DNA of 43,446 bases, taken from the NCBI GenBank assembly GCA_016763695.1, contig JAESTH010000164.1, positions 1 to 43,446 on the forward strand. The letters are read 5' to 3'. This DNA is from Alcanivoracaceae bacterium (GTDB lineage: Bacteria; Pseudomonadota; Gammaproteobacteria; Xanthomonadales; Marinicellaceae). The notes under the pieces are model-generated. The model had not been told where the DNA came from. It did no database searches and saw only the letters and a list, made by a program, of their open reading frames with translations. Positions 18,800-27,946 of this stretch are shown one piece after another. Numbering within the stretch: the first letter of the stretch is position 1; the number at the start of each line of letters is the position of its first letter. The position numbers were made by a program, and so were the translations under genes.

Positions 18800-19933
18800 A
18801 TGTCAGAAAGTAAAAAGAAAGTAGGCGGAGCTGGCTTAAGAGGCCAGTCTGCTGGGGAAACCAAACTATGTACCGTTGGTAAAACGGGTTCAGGCTTAAC
18901 TTATAATGGTTATGATATCGCTGACTTGGCTGAAAATACCAGTTTTTATGAGACAGCTTATCTTGTTTTCCATGGCGAACTGCCAAATCAGGAGCAATTG
19001 GATGAATACAGCGCCAAGATAATGGCTAATCGCGGTTTGCCAGATGCCCTAAAAAAGACTTTGGAAATGATTCCAAAAGATACTCACCCAATGGATGTAA
19101 TGCGTACAGGTGCCTCAATGTTAGGTAATCTGGAGCCTGAGATGGACTTCTCAGAACAGCAGGATGCAGCGGATAGATTGTTGGGAGCTTTCCCATCCAT
19201 TATCTGTTATTGGTATAAATTCTCGCATGAAGGTGTACGTATAGAAACAGCATTGGATGATGATTCAATCGGTGGACATTTCTTACACATGTTGCGTGGT
19301 GAAAAGCCAAACGCATTACACGCCAGAGTGATGGATGTATCTTTAATCTTATATGCAGAACATGAGTTTAATGCTTCTACTTTCACTGGTCGTGTAGTTG
19401 CCTCAACCTTATCTGATATGTATTCCTGTGTCACAGCCGCTGTTGGCGCATTGCGCGGCCCTTTGCATGGTGGAGCAAACGAAGCAGCTATGGCAATGTT
19501 ATCACAATGGAAATCAGTGGATGAAGCCATCGCAGGTATTGATAATATGTTAGCAACCAAACAATTAATCATGGGCTTTGGGCATGCCGTTTATACCACC
19601 TCTGATCCACGTAATGCTTTAATCAAACGTTGGTCAAAAGAGTTGTCCGATGATGTCAATGATGAATGCCTATATGATGTCAGTTGTGCTGTTGAGAAAA
19701 AATTATGGGATGAAAAGAAAATCTTCCCCAATGCAGACTTTTTTCATGCTTCAGCTTATTACTTTATGGATATTCCGACTAAGTTGTTCACACCTATTTT
19801 TGTTATGTCTCGTATAACTGGCTGGGCAGCCCATGTTATGGAACAACGCGCCAATAATAGAATTATTCGTCCAAATGCTGATTATGTTGGTGTTGGGCCA
19901 AGAGAAGTTAATGATATAAAAGACAGAGCCTAA
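18800..19933 (+). CDS. prpC: 2-methylcitrate synthase
   Basis: GGAGLRGQSAGETKLCTVGKTGSGLTYNGYDI, LHGGANEAAM, MGFGHAVYTTSDPRNALIK. Confidence 0.95.
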   Translation: MSESKKKVGGAGLRGQSAGETKLCTVGKTGSGLTYNGYDIADLAENTSFYETAYLVFHGELPNQEQLDEYSAKIMANRGLPDALKKTLEMIPKDTHPMDVMRTGASMLGNLEPEMDFSEQQDAADRLLGAFPSIICYWYKFSHEGVRIETALDDDSIGGHFLHMLRGEKPNALHARVMDVSLILYAEHEFNASTFTGRVVASTLSDMYSCVTAAVGALRGPLHGGANEAAMAMLSQWKSVDEAIAGIDNMLATKQLIMGFGHAVYTTSDPRNALIKRWSKELSDDVNDECLYDVSCAVEKKLWDEKKIFPNADFFHASAYYFMDIPTKLFTPIFVMSRITGWAAHVMEQRANNRIIRPNADYVGVGPREVNDIKDRA

Positions 19934-19947
19934 AAAATACTTGTGCC

Positions 19948-20082
19948 GTAGGTTGGGCTGAGCTTGCGAAGCCCAACATTACTTTGTTTAATTTGGAGTG
20001 ATAATGTAATTAATTTGTTCTAACGGGTAATGAGGTAAACGGAGATTCAGTCGTTGGGCTTCGCAAGCTTAGCCTTACCTAC
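19948..20082. repeat. Pair of inverted 30-bp repeats (BIME/MITE-like)
   Basis: GTAGGTTGGGCTGAGCTTGCGAAGCCCAAC (19948-19977) versus reverse complement of 20053-20082 (GTAGGTAAGGCTAAGCTTGCGAAGCCCAAC): 27/30 identical. Confidence 0.7.
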
Positions 20083-20141
20083 CTGCTTGTAATTCATAAG
20101 ATTGGAATAAATAGATATGATATTTTATTTATAGTTCAGGA

Positions 20142-20564
20142 TTATATTTCATTTGCTAGTTTATTAAGTGACTTTATTTCTCTAGTATATTCTTTACTAC
20201 TTGCCTTTTCTGATATGACCCCTCCACACCACCAAGTATTTAAATGATCCTCCTCCTCAAATGCATAAATGATGTAATTCTGGTTTTCTTTAAACCAATA
20301 GCCGTAGCAAGATGTTCTGTTATAGACCGTAAGCAATTCATTTTGATTTGATGCTCCTTTCCATAGCTTAATAGTTTTAAATTTGACCTTAATGTATTGA
20401 TCGCCCCAAGAGTCATATAAATCATAATAGATGATTTCAGAAACTTTACCTTCAAAAATACTAATATGGTTATCATACTTTTCTTTTACACCTCCGATGG
20501 AACAGCTACAAGCCCAAGCTTCTACTGAAATCCCTAATGTTATAATCAAAATAAATCTCATCAT
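20142..20564 (-). CDS. Secreted protein with TIMP/NTR-like features
   Basis: Signal peptide ending at CSCS, then IFEGKVSEI, KTIKLWKG, TSCYGYWFKENQNYIIYAFEE, pattern similar to bacterial CxC TIMP-like proteins. Confidence 0.6.
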   Translation of the reverse strand: MMRFILIITLGISVEAWACSCSIGGVKEKYDNHISIFEGKVSEIIYYDLYDSWGDQYIKVKFKTIKLWKGASNQNELLTVYNRTSCYGYWFKENQNYIIYAFEEEDHLNTWWCGGVISEKASSKEYTREIKSLNKLANEI

Positions 20565-20678
20565 ATTCTTAACAGGTACTAGAGTACATTTTCTTAAAAA
20601 TTATTAGTGGTAAATAGTGCTATGAATATCTTTTTATCCATTGATATTGCTTATTTATATCAAAAAGATAGTATATAT

Positions 20679-21857
20679 TCACAAAACATCACCAGGAATA
20701 TAAACCTTACCTTCCATCAATACTCTGGCGCTCCTGCTCATCATCACTTTCTGGGCTGTCCATTCGTTACCATCTTGGCTAACTTCTGCTCCGACTTTTA
20801 AGGTGCCAGAAGGGTGGCCGAATCTCAGAGAATCTCTTTGTCCTCCGCCAGCAGCCAGATTGACCAAGGTTCCTGGGATGGCTGATGCAGTGGCTATTGC
20901 AACAGCTGCGGTACCCATCATGGCATGATGCAATAGACCCATGGATAAAGCACGCACATTTAAGTCGATATCATCAGCACTAATAGCTTTGCCACTTGAG
21001 GATGTGTAATCTTCGGGTTGGGCGACAAAGGCAACTTTTGGTGTGTGTTGACGACTGACGGCTTCATCTATGGTTTTAATTAGCCCCATTTTTACCGCTC
21101 CATGGGCGCGAATGGTTTCAAACATTTTTAAGGCTTGCTCATCACTATTGATATCATTTTGCAATTCAGTGCCGGTGTAACCAATATCACGGGCATTGAG
21201 GAAAATAGTTGGGATACCAGCATTAATCATGGTCGCTTTAAATGTGCCAATATCAGGCACATGCAGATCATCAATCAGATGACCAGTGGGGAACATAGCA
21301 GCATCACCTGCAGCAGGATCAATAAATTCAACTTTTACTTCGGCAGCAGGAAAAGTTACACCATCAAGTTCAAAGTCACCAGTTTCTTGTACCTCACTAT
21401 TAGTTATGGGCACATGGGCGATGATGGTTTTTTTAATGTTGGCTTGCCAGATGCGTACTATGGCTATGCCATTTTCAGGAATCCTTGATGCATTGACCAA
21501 GCCATTGCTGATGGCAAAAGACCCTACCGCTGCGGTCAAGTTTCCACAATTACCACTCCAGTCTACAAAGGGTTTATTAATGGCAACTTGCCCGAATAAA
21601 TAATCCACATCATGATTAGGCTGATTGCTTTTTGACAAAATCACGCTCTTACTGGTGCTAGATGTGGCCCCACCCATGCCATCGGTTTGTTTGCCATAAG
21701 GGTCTGGACTGCCAATGATGCGTAGTAATAATTGATCGCGTACTTCACCTGCAACTTGCGCAGCCTTAGGTAAGTCGCTTAACTTAAAGAACACTCCTTT
21801 TGATGTGCCGCCACGCATATAGGTGGCGGGGATTTTTATTTGTGGTTTGAATTTCAT
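20679..21857 (-). CDS. prpF: 2-methylaconitate cis-trans isomerase
   Basis: IPATYMRGGTSKGVFFKLSDLP, IGSPDPYGKQTDGMGGATSSTSKSVILSKS, DWSGNCGNLTAAVGSFAI. Confidence 0.93.
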   Translation of the reverse strand: MKFKPQIKIPATYMRGGTSKGVFFKLSDLPKAAQVAGEVRDQLLLRIIGSPDPYGKQTDGMGGATSSTSKSVILSKSNQPNHDVDYLFGQVAINKPFVDWSGNCGNLTAAVGSFAISNGLVNASRIPENGIAIVRIWQANIKKTIIAHVPITNSEVQETGDFELDGVTFPAAEVKVEFIDPAAGDAAMFPTGHLIDDLHVPDIGTFKATMINAGIPTIFLNARDIGYTGTELQNDINSDEQALKMFETIRAHGAVKMGLIKTIDEAVSRQHTPKVAFVAQPEDYTSSSGKAISADDIDLNVRALSMGLLHHAMMGTAAVAIATASAIPGTLVNLAAGGGQRDSLRFGHPSGTLKVGAEVSQDGNEWTAQKVMMSRSARVLMEGKVYIPGDVL

Positions 21858-21922
21858 AATATATTACCCTATATGGCGATATTGAAAGATTGATGTTATT
21901 TAAGTACGCAATTCAGGAAAAA

Positions 21923-24097
21923 TTACAATTTCCTCACAAACTCGAAATCAATTTTTCGTTGGTCAATAGATACCGCAGCCACTTTAATCTTGAGTTTATC
22001 TGCGAGTTGAAACTTGTGTCCAGAACGTTCACCAATCAACTTGTGCTGGATGGCTTCATGATGGTAATAATCATTGGGTAGGGAGGTCACATGAATCAAA
22101 CCATCAACCATGATATTATCCAAGGTCACAAATACACCGAAGTGGGTGACTCCTGAGATTATGCCTGTCATTTCTTCTCCAATAAACTGTTCCATAAACA
22201 TGCATTTCAAGCGGGCATCAACATCACGGGATGCGTTTTCGGCACGGCGCTCATTGAGGGAGCATTGAATATTCATTTCTACGGCTTTTTGTGGAGAATA
22301 GAGGTATTTTTTTGGTTTTTTGGTTTTGACGATGTGGTCAATGGCTCTGTGTATCATTAAATCAGGGTAACGTCTGATTGGAGAGGTGAAATGTGCATAA
22401 TATTCCAGCGCCAGGCCAAAATGCCCACCATTTTCAGCTTCATAAGCTGCGAGGCTTTGTGAACGTAATAACACGCTTTCAATCAATGCCACATCATCAC
22501 GTCCCTGAATGTGGTCAATGATTTTTTCGAAATCTTTGGGCGCAACTGGATCGCTAAAATTAGGCTTAATACCCAGAGACTGTAAAAAGGCTTTTAAGTC
22601 GCTGAGTTTACGTAGCGGTGGTGTGTCATGTACCCGATAAGCAGCTGGGACTTTGTGTTTTTCTACAAATTTGGCAGCACTGATATTGGCAGCAATCATA
22701 AAGGCTTCAATTAATTTATGCGCATCATTACGATCATAAGGAGTGATGCTCGCCACCTGACCTTCAGCATCAATGGTAATGTGTACATCGGTTGAATTAA
22801 ATGTGATAGCTCCACGTTGTGCCTTTTCAACTGTCATGGCTTTATATAAGTCATTCATGGTATCCAGAGTATCAGTAACCTTAGTATTCCATTTATCCTG
22901 TATAAGCTGTTTATCCAGATAGTTCCAGCATTGTTTGTAGGTGATTCTGGCGTGTGAATACATAACTCCGCGGTAAAATTTGTGAGAGTTTATCTGACCA
23001 GCAGAATTAATTTGCATGTCACAAACCATACACATTCGGTCTACATGAGGGTTGAGTGAACAGATGCCATTGGACAATTCCAAGGGTAACATGGGGATAA
23101 CCATCCCAGGAAAATACACTGATGTTCCACGTTTATAAGCTTCTTTATCAATTTCTGAATTTGGACTGACATATTTAGAGACATCGGCAATAGCAACGAT
23201 TAAACGCCAGCCTTTGGCATTTTTTTCAGCATAAACAGCATCATCAAAATCTTTTGCATCCTCGCCATCAATAGTAACCAGTGGTAACTTGCGAATATCT
23301 ACAACATCATCAGTGAGATCATCCTCAGTTACGCTGGAAGGAATATATTTAATGGCATCTTCAAAAGTTTCAGGCCAGTCATGCGGCAGGTTCTGTGCTG
23401 CCATGGTCAACTCCATGGCTAGTCGCGAGTTCAGTTTTTGTCCCAAAACGGCAATGACCTCTGCAAACGCAGGGCGATGACGATTTGGGTATTCTTTGAT
23501 CATGATGGTGACATAATCACCATCGTTGGCATTGGCTTCGCTACCTGAGGGTATGATGATATCATCAATGGTTTTGTTGTCTGGTTCAACCATGCCCTGG
23601 CTATTTTTATGGAAAAACTTGCCCGCCAATGTTTTGTGCGCGTGCTCTAGGATTTCGACTATAAATGCTTCTTCCTTATTTTTTCTTCTGCCCGGTTGGA
23701 TACTGACAAGTACGGTATCACCATCCATTACCTTGCGCATTTCACCAGGCAAGATAAAAGCATCTTTATCCAGTTCAGGAGAAACCAGAAAGCCAAAACC
23801 ATCAGCATGTGCCTGCACCACGCCTTTAATCAAGTCCGTTTTGTCCCTGACACCATAGCCACGTTTACGATTGATAAATAAAGAACCATCATTTATCATG
23901 GCATTCAGTCGCCTGCGCAAAGCTTCGTGTTGCTCATCATTTTTAACACCAATTTTGGTGGCTATTTTATCCAGAGATAATATTTTTTTCTCTGTGGTCA
24001 AAAAATCCAGTAAAGCTGTACGACTGGGTATTGGGTTTGGATATTTTTTTAGCTGCTCTGCAAATTCTGGATCTGGTATTTTGAAAGGATTTTTCAT
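21923..24097 (-). CDS. rnr: Ribonuclease R
   Basis: LVTIDGEDAKDFDDAVYAEK (RNB active site), YRVHDTPP, HFGLALEYYAHFTSPIRRYPDLMIHR, C-terminal S1 domain GIISGVTHFGVFVTLDN. Confidence 0.95.
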   Translation of the reverse strand: MKNPFKIPDPEFAEQLKKYPNPIPSRTALLDFLTTEKKILSLDKIATKIGVKNDEQHEALRRRLNAMINDGSLFINRKRGYGVRDKTDLIKGVVQAHADGFGFLVSPELDKDAFILPGEMRKVMDGDTVLVSIQPGRRKNKEEAFIVEILEHAHKTLAGKFFHKNSQGMVEPDNKTIDDIIIPSGSEANANDGDYVTIMIKEYPNRHRPAFAEVIAVLGQKLNSRLAMELTMAAQNLPHDWPETFEDAIKYIPSSVTEDDLTDDVVDIRKLPLVTIDGEDAKDFDDAVYAEKNAKGWRLIVAIADVSKYVSPNSEIDKEAYKRGTSVYFPGMVIPMLPLELSNGICSLNPHVDRMCMVCDMQINSAGQINSHKFYRGVMYSHARITYKQCWNYLDKQLIQDKWNTKVTDTLDTMNDLYKAMTVEKAQRGAITFNSTDVHITIDAEGQVASITPYDRNDAHKLIEAFMIAANISAAKFVEKHKVPAAYRVHDTPPLRKLSDLKAFLQSLGIKPNFSDPVAPKDFEKIIDHIQGRDDVALIESVLLRSQSLAAYEAENGGHFGLALEYYAHFTSPIRRYPDLMIHRAIDHIVKTKKPKKYLYSPQKAVEMNIQCSLNERRAENASRDVDARLKCMFMEQFIGEEMTGIISGVTHFGVFVTLDNIMVDGLIHVTSLPNDYYHHEAIQHKLIGERSGHKFQLADKLKIKVAAVSIDQRKIDFEFVRKL

Positions 24098-24216
24098 ATT
24101 TACTATTGTATAATTATGGTTTTAGGGATTATATCATAACTTAAAATAATTTAACCATCAACCAAATTAATTAGCTGTTGACAACAGATAAAACCTGTAG
24201 ACGAAAATTAATAGAC

Positions 24217-24251
24217 TTATACACAGAAGCTGTGGATAAGTCTGTGAATAA
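24217..24251. promoter_or_regulatory. Cluster of three DnaA-box-like 9-mers
   Basis: TTATACACA (24217-24225), TGTGGATAA = TTATCCACA reversed (24231-24239), TGTGAATAA = TTATTCACA reversed (24243-24251). Confidence 0.6.
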
Positions 24252-24377
24252 CCCATCTTTATCATTCTTAAAGTAAAGCGTGCTATAGCTTTTCATCATT
24301 TTGGTTAAAAATTAACCGCTTGTAAAGAAGGGTTATAAAAACGTCCATGTTAAGATGAAATAGGATATTGGGACAAG

Positions 24378-24983
24378 CTAGCTCAATAAGCCTTCGGCTT
24401 TTAAGGCTTTTTGCACGGCATTTCGTTTAGAAATCTTCTCCACAAATGAGGTTACATGTACCCATTTGGATAAATCAATACCCGTTAATTTAGTCCAGCC
24501 AGAAATAACAAACAAATAAGCATCAGCCACTGAAAAATCGTTACCCAATAGATAGGGCTTTTCTGCAAGCACGGAATCTATGTAACTGAATTTATTATTA
24601 AGGTTTTCTTTGGCTTTTTGTTTACTGGTATCACTGACATCGGAAAATAAGGGGGCAAATCCCTTGTGTAATTCTGAAGTGAGATAATTTAATTTCTCAT
24701 ATAATTTAGCGCGTTTAAATGTGCCATTTTCAGGGACGAGATTTGCTTGTGGACTGAGGTCGGCTAAATACTGCATTATGGCCACACCTTCGGTTAACAC
24801 ATCGCCATTGTCTAGTTGTAAAGCGGGGACGTAGCCGTGTGGATTTATTTTGGTGAAATCTTCACCGTGTTCGGTCATCTTACTAGCAAAGTCAACTTTA
24901 ATTAAATCAAAATCTGTATTTGTTTCTTGTAAAATAATATGTGGTGCAAGCGAGCAAGCACCAGGGCTGTAATATAATTTCAT
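24378..24983 (-). CDS. Glutathione S-transferase
   Basis: MKLYYSPGACSLAPHIILQE, NPHGYVPALQLDNGDVLTEGVAIMQYLADL, DFSVADAYLFVI. Confidence 0.92.
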   Translation of the reverse strand: MKLYYSPGACSLAPHIILQETNTDFDLIKVDFASKMTEHGEDFTKINPHGYVPALQLDNGDVLTEGVAIMQYLADLSPQANLVPENGTFKRAKLYEKLNYLTSELHKGFAPLFSDVSDTSKQKAKENLNNKFSYIDSVLAEKPYLLGNDFSVADAYLFVISGWTKLTGIDLSKWVHVTSFVEKISKRNAVQKALKAEGLLS

Positions 24984-25077
24984 GGAATCTCCAATTATTG
25001 TTATTTATGTATGTTGGTATTTATATTCTCAATGTTTATTTTATGTGTAAACATCCAGAAGCTCTACAATAATGACT

Positions 25078-25160
25078 AAGGTTACATAAAGCAACCATGT
25101 TACCTTAATTAACTTGATAATGAAGTTTCCAATTGGTAACTAATAGTCACATATGGTAAC
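25078..25160. promoter_or_regulatory. Array of four GGTTAC/GGTAAC sites upstream of the HxlR gene
   Basis: AAGGTTACAT 25078-25087, ATGTTACCTT 25097-25106, GGTAAC 25135-25140, GGTAAC 25155-25160. Confidence 0.45.
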
Positions 25161-25188
25161 CTAGTGTCACTCAATAAAAATCACTGTC

Positions 25189-25542
25189 ATGCCGTTAAAA
25201 GTACGTAAAAATCAGAGCCCAGTTCCCAGTTGCCCATTGTCACAATGTATGTCAATAATTGGTGGAGCCTGGACTGCAAATATTATTTGGCATCTCGGTG
25301 CTGGTCCCAGACGATTTAATGAATTGCGTTATGATTTAACGGGTATTTCTGCCAAAGTGCTGACTACCCGATTAAGAGAGCTCACTTCAAGAGGTGTTAT
25401 TCATCGCGAAGTTAAACCAACCTCTCCGCCATCGGTTGAATACTCGTTAACAGAAGAAGGCAAGGATTTGATGCCTGCCATCGAAGCCATAGCCAGAGTA
25501 GGTGAAAAATTAAAGAAAACGGGTTCATGTTCAAGCAATTAG
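25189..25542 (+). CDS. HxlR-family transcriptional regulator
   Basis: CPLSQCMSIIGGAWTANIIWHLGAGPRRFNELRYDLTGISAKVLTTRLRELTSRGVIHREV. Confidence 0.92.
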   Translation: MPLKVRKNQSPVPSCPLSQCMSIIGGAWTANIIWHLGAGPRRFNELRYDLTGISAKVLTTRLRELTSRGVIHREVKPTSPPSVEYSLTEEGKDLMPAIEAIARVGEKLKKTGSCSSN

Positions 25543-25573
25543 GGCAAGACTACCTCAATAGGATAACAATAAG

Positions 25574-26080
25574 ATGAAAAAGTACGCATTATTACTTGGT
25601 ACATCAAGATATAGCGGTAATACCAGTTCGTTAATAAATGTGGTTGCCAAAGAAATTGAAATAACTCAGTTTCACCTTAAAGACTATCAAATATCAGCTT
25701 TTGATTATGAACATAAAAATATTGATGATGATTTTATTTCACTGGTATTAGAGTTGTTAGATTATGAGCACATTATTTTTGCCTCACCGGTATATTGGTA
25801 TAGCATGTCAGCTGAGATGAAGGTGTTTTTTGATCGCTTGTCAGATTTACTACATGTAAAAAAGGAACTAGGTAGAAAATTAAGGACGAAAAGCTGTTCT
25901 ATAATCAGCACTGGTGCTTCAGCACTTCCCGAGCGCAGTTTTGAAGAGGTATTTATCAATAGTTTTAAATATTTGGGCATGGATTACATGGGCATGTTAT
26001 ATAGTTTCTGTGATGGTGATTTTACTGTCAAAGGTAATGAAGAAAATATCAAGACATATATCGGGGCATTACAATCATGA
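25574..26080 (+). CDS. NAD(P)H-dependent oxidoreductase/flavodoxin-like FMN reductase
   Basis: [48 protein letters not shown]. Confidence 0.85.
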   Translation: MKKYALLLGTSRYSGNTSSLINVVAKEIEITQFHLKDYQISAFDYEHKNIDDDFISLVLELLDYEHIIFASPVYWYSMSAEMKVFFDRLSDLLHVKKELGRKLRTKSCSIISTGASALPERSFEEVFINSFKYLGMDYMGMLYSFCDGDFTVKGNEENIKTYIGALQS

Positions 26081-26442
26081 GTCATAAACCTATAAATTTC
26101 GAAAAAAAGTTCGCAAAATTTAACGATCACTGGTCACCCAGAGTGATAGCAGAGATGAACGACTATCAATTCAAGTTGGTGAAGGTCAAGGGAGAGTTTG
26201 TCTGGCACAATCATCCTGATACAGATGAGGTTTTTATTGTTATGGAAGGCAGTTTAGAGATAGAGTTTAAGGATAATAAAGTGATGTTGGAGAAAGGGGA
26301 GATGTTTGTTGTGCCCAAAGGTGTTGAACATAAACCTGTAGCGAATAAGGAGTGCCAAATTCTGGTGATAGAACCCAAAGGGGTTGTCAATACAGGTGGT
26401 GCTAAAAGTGATTTAACTGCCCACAATGATGTGTGGATATAG
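26077..26442 (+). CDS. Cupin-domain protein
   Basis: [36 protein letters not shown]; start overlaps the preceding gene by 4 nt. Confidence 0.9.
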   Translation: MSHKPINFEKKFAKFNDHWSPRVIAEMNDYQFKLVKVKGEFVWHNHPDTDEVFIVMEGSLEIEFKDNKVMLEKGEMFVVPKGVEHKPVANKECQILVIEPKGVVNTGGAKSDLTAHNDVWI

Positions 26443-26573
26443 GTTTAATTGTAGCTAGTACTATTTAATCCTTGTACGGGTTACAATCCTATAAACTGTA
26501 AATCTGACATTGCCTGGATTTTGTCAATGAAACATATACAGTTTAAGGTGCAAAATGACAAGGTGTGAGCGGG

Positions 26574-27431
26574 TTAGAATGACTCAAATCCCGCTTTAAA
26601 AATCGTATCAAAACGGCCGAGAAAATAGCCGTCAAATGCGTTTTGTACTAAAAATCCATAGCCCTCAGGGCTCAAGTGAAAACAGTCTCTGATACCAAAG
26701 CCAAAATCACGCATGGCCTCCAATGGAGATGGTCTGCTGATATCTCCAGGAGGCATAATATCCCCTGGTAAAATGCCTTCAGCAGGAAAGCCAAAGAAAC
26801 TTTGCATTAAACCAAAATGTGAAACATGATAAACACGTGGGTTATTGGTGGCAATTTGGGTATAGGCTAACTCAAAAGCACGGCTAGCGGTGTTGAGCTC
26901 TACCACCGATGGTTGCGCCATGTCAGTAAACAAGTTGTTACAAAAAATGCCTGCTACACCACTGATGGTATCGACAAAATTAGGGTAGTCATAGAAGCTG
27001 AGTATGACCTCAATATTGCTATCTTGTGCCAGGATAAAGTCAACGATGGTAGTTAAGTTTACCAGTATTTGTTGTTGGAGGGCATCCTGTTCCATCATTG
27101 TCATGTTAGCATCCCAGGCATTTAAAAAATCATTGCCTCCAAGCGTGACTTGTACTGTATCGATATCTGGGTTTGCTGCTATGGCATTGGCAATGATTTG
27201 CAATTGATCCGGCATGGCCCAATCAGCAGCTTCTTTGCCATTATCAGAGGTGCTGTCACTAACAGGATCAATACCAATGTTGGCAAAACCATTATCACTA
27301 AATACCTGCATGTGAGTATTATTGTCAATTTGTAGTTGCGCCCATGAGTCTCCGACGATTAATACTCGATTTTGTGCGAATGCAGTAAACGAGCCCAGTA
27401 AAAAGAGTAAGGTTAATATTGCTTTAATCAT
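26574..27431 (-). CDS. Secreted SGNH/GDSL-type hydrolase
   Basis: Signal peptide, RVLIVGDSWAQL (block I), VTLGGNDFL (block III), DCFHLSPEGY (block V). Start at internal ATG gives an ATGA overlap with the upstream gene. Confidence 0.8.
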   Translation of the reverse strand: MIKAILTLLFLLGSFTAFAQNRVLIVGDSWAQLQIDNNTHMQVFSDNGFANIGIDPVSDSTSDNGKEAADWAMPDQLQIIANAIAANPDIDTVQVTLGGNDFLNAWDANMTMMEQDALQQQILVNLTTIVDFILAQDSNIEVILSFYDYPNFVDTISGVAGIFCNNLFTDMAQPSVVELNTASRAFELAYTQIATNNPRVYHVSHFGLMQSFFGFPAEGILPGDIMPPGDISRPSPLEAMRDFGFGIRDCFHLSPEGYGFLVQNAFDGYFLGRFDTIFKAGFESF

Positions 27432-27910
27432 TTTCTTGATAATAACCAATAAAAAGTCCCAACCGCGACCACTTCATTAGATGAGTCCTTAATGGTTGTC
27501 TGTACTTCATAATCAAGATTGTCTATCACATCAGGAATTTCACAAATACATTCGGCAGTTAAATCACCTTTGGCTTTTTTGATATATTCCATCTCCAATT
27601 TTGTCAAAATCCCGCGAATCTGGGTAGACATGCCTGCCAATACGGCCAGACCACTGGTGGCTTCACCGAGATTGATAAGGGCAATGGCATGAATACTTCT
27701 AAGGTGATTTTTGTTTGACTTGCGTTCTTTCAAAAAAGCCTGACAATGTCCTGGTTTTAAGTCAGTGATTAAGGCTTTGATACTTCCTGTATAAGGTGCT
27801 ATTTTACCAACACCTCTTGAAAATAATCTTTTTCCAAATGGCTTGTCTTTAAGTTTTTTCCAGGAGGCAAGTATCTTTTCACCTGGTGATTCATTGCTGT
27901 TTGTCTGCAT
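27428..27910 (-). CDS. DUF4442/hotdog-fold thioesterase-like protein
   Basis: GKIAPYTGSIKALITDLKPGHCQAFLKERKSNKNHLRSIHAIALINLGEATSGLAVL. Confidence 0.75.
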   Translation of the reverse strand: MQTNSNESPGEKILASWKKLKDKPFGKRLFSRGVGKIAPYTGSIKALITDLKPGHCQAFLKERKSNKNHLRSIHAIALINLGEATSGLAVLAGMSTQIRGILTKLEMEYIKKAKGDLTAECICEIPDVIDNLDYEVQTTIKDSSNEVVAVGTFYWLLSRK

Positions 27911-27946
27911 AATGATATAATAATTCTTTTAATTTGAGTAATGTAA

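Noticed and set aside
19207-19572. 121-aa minus-strand ORF in prpC
   Set aside because: Antisense shadow of a conserved enzyme gene.
24175-24251. Calling this region oriC
   Set aside because: None of the usual oriC neighbours is present, and the short cluster alone is insufficient; reported only as a DnaA-box cluster.
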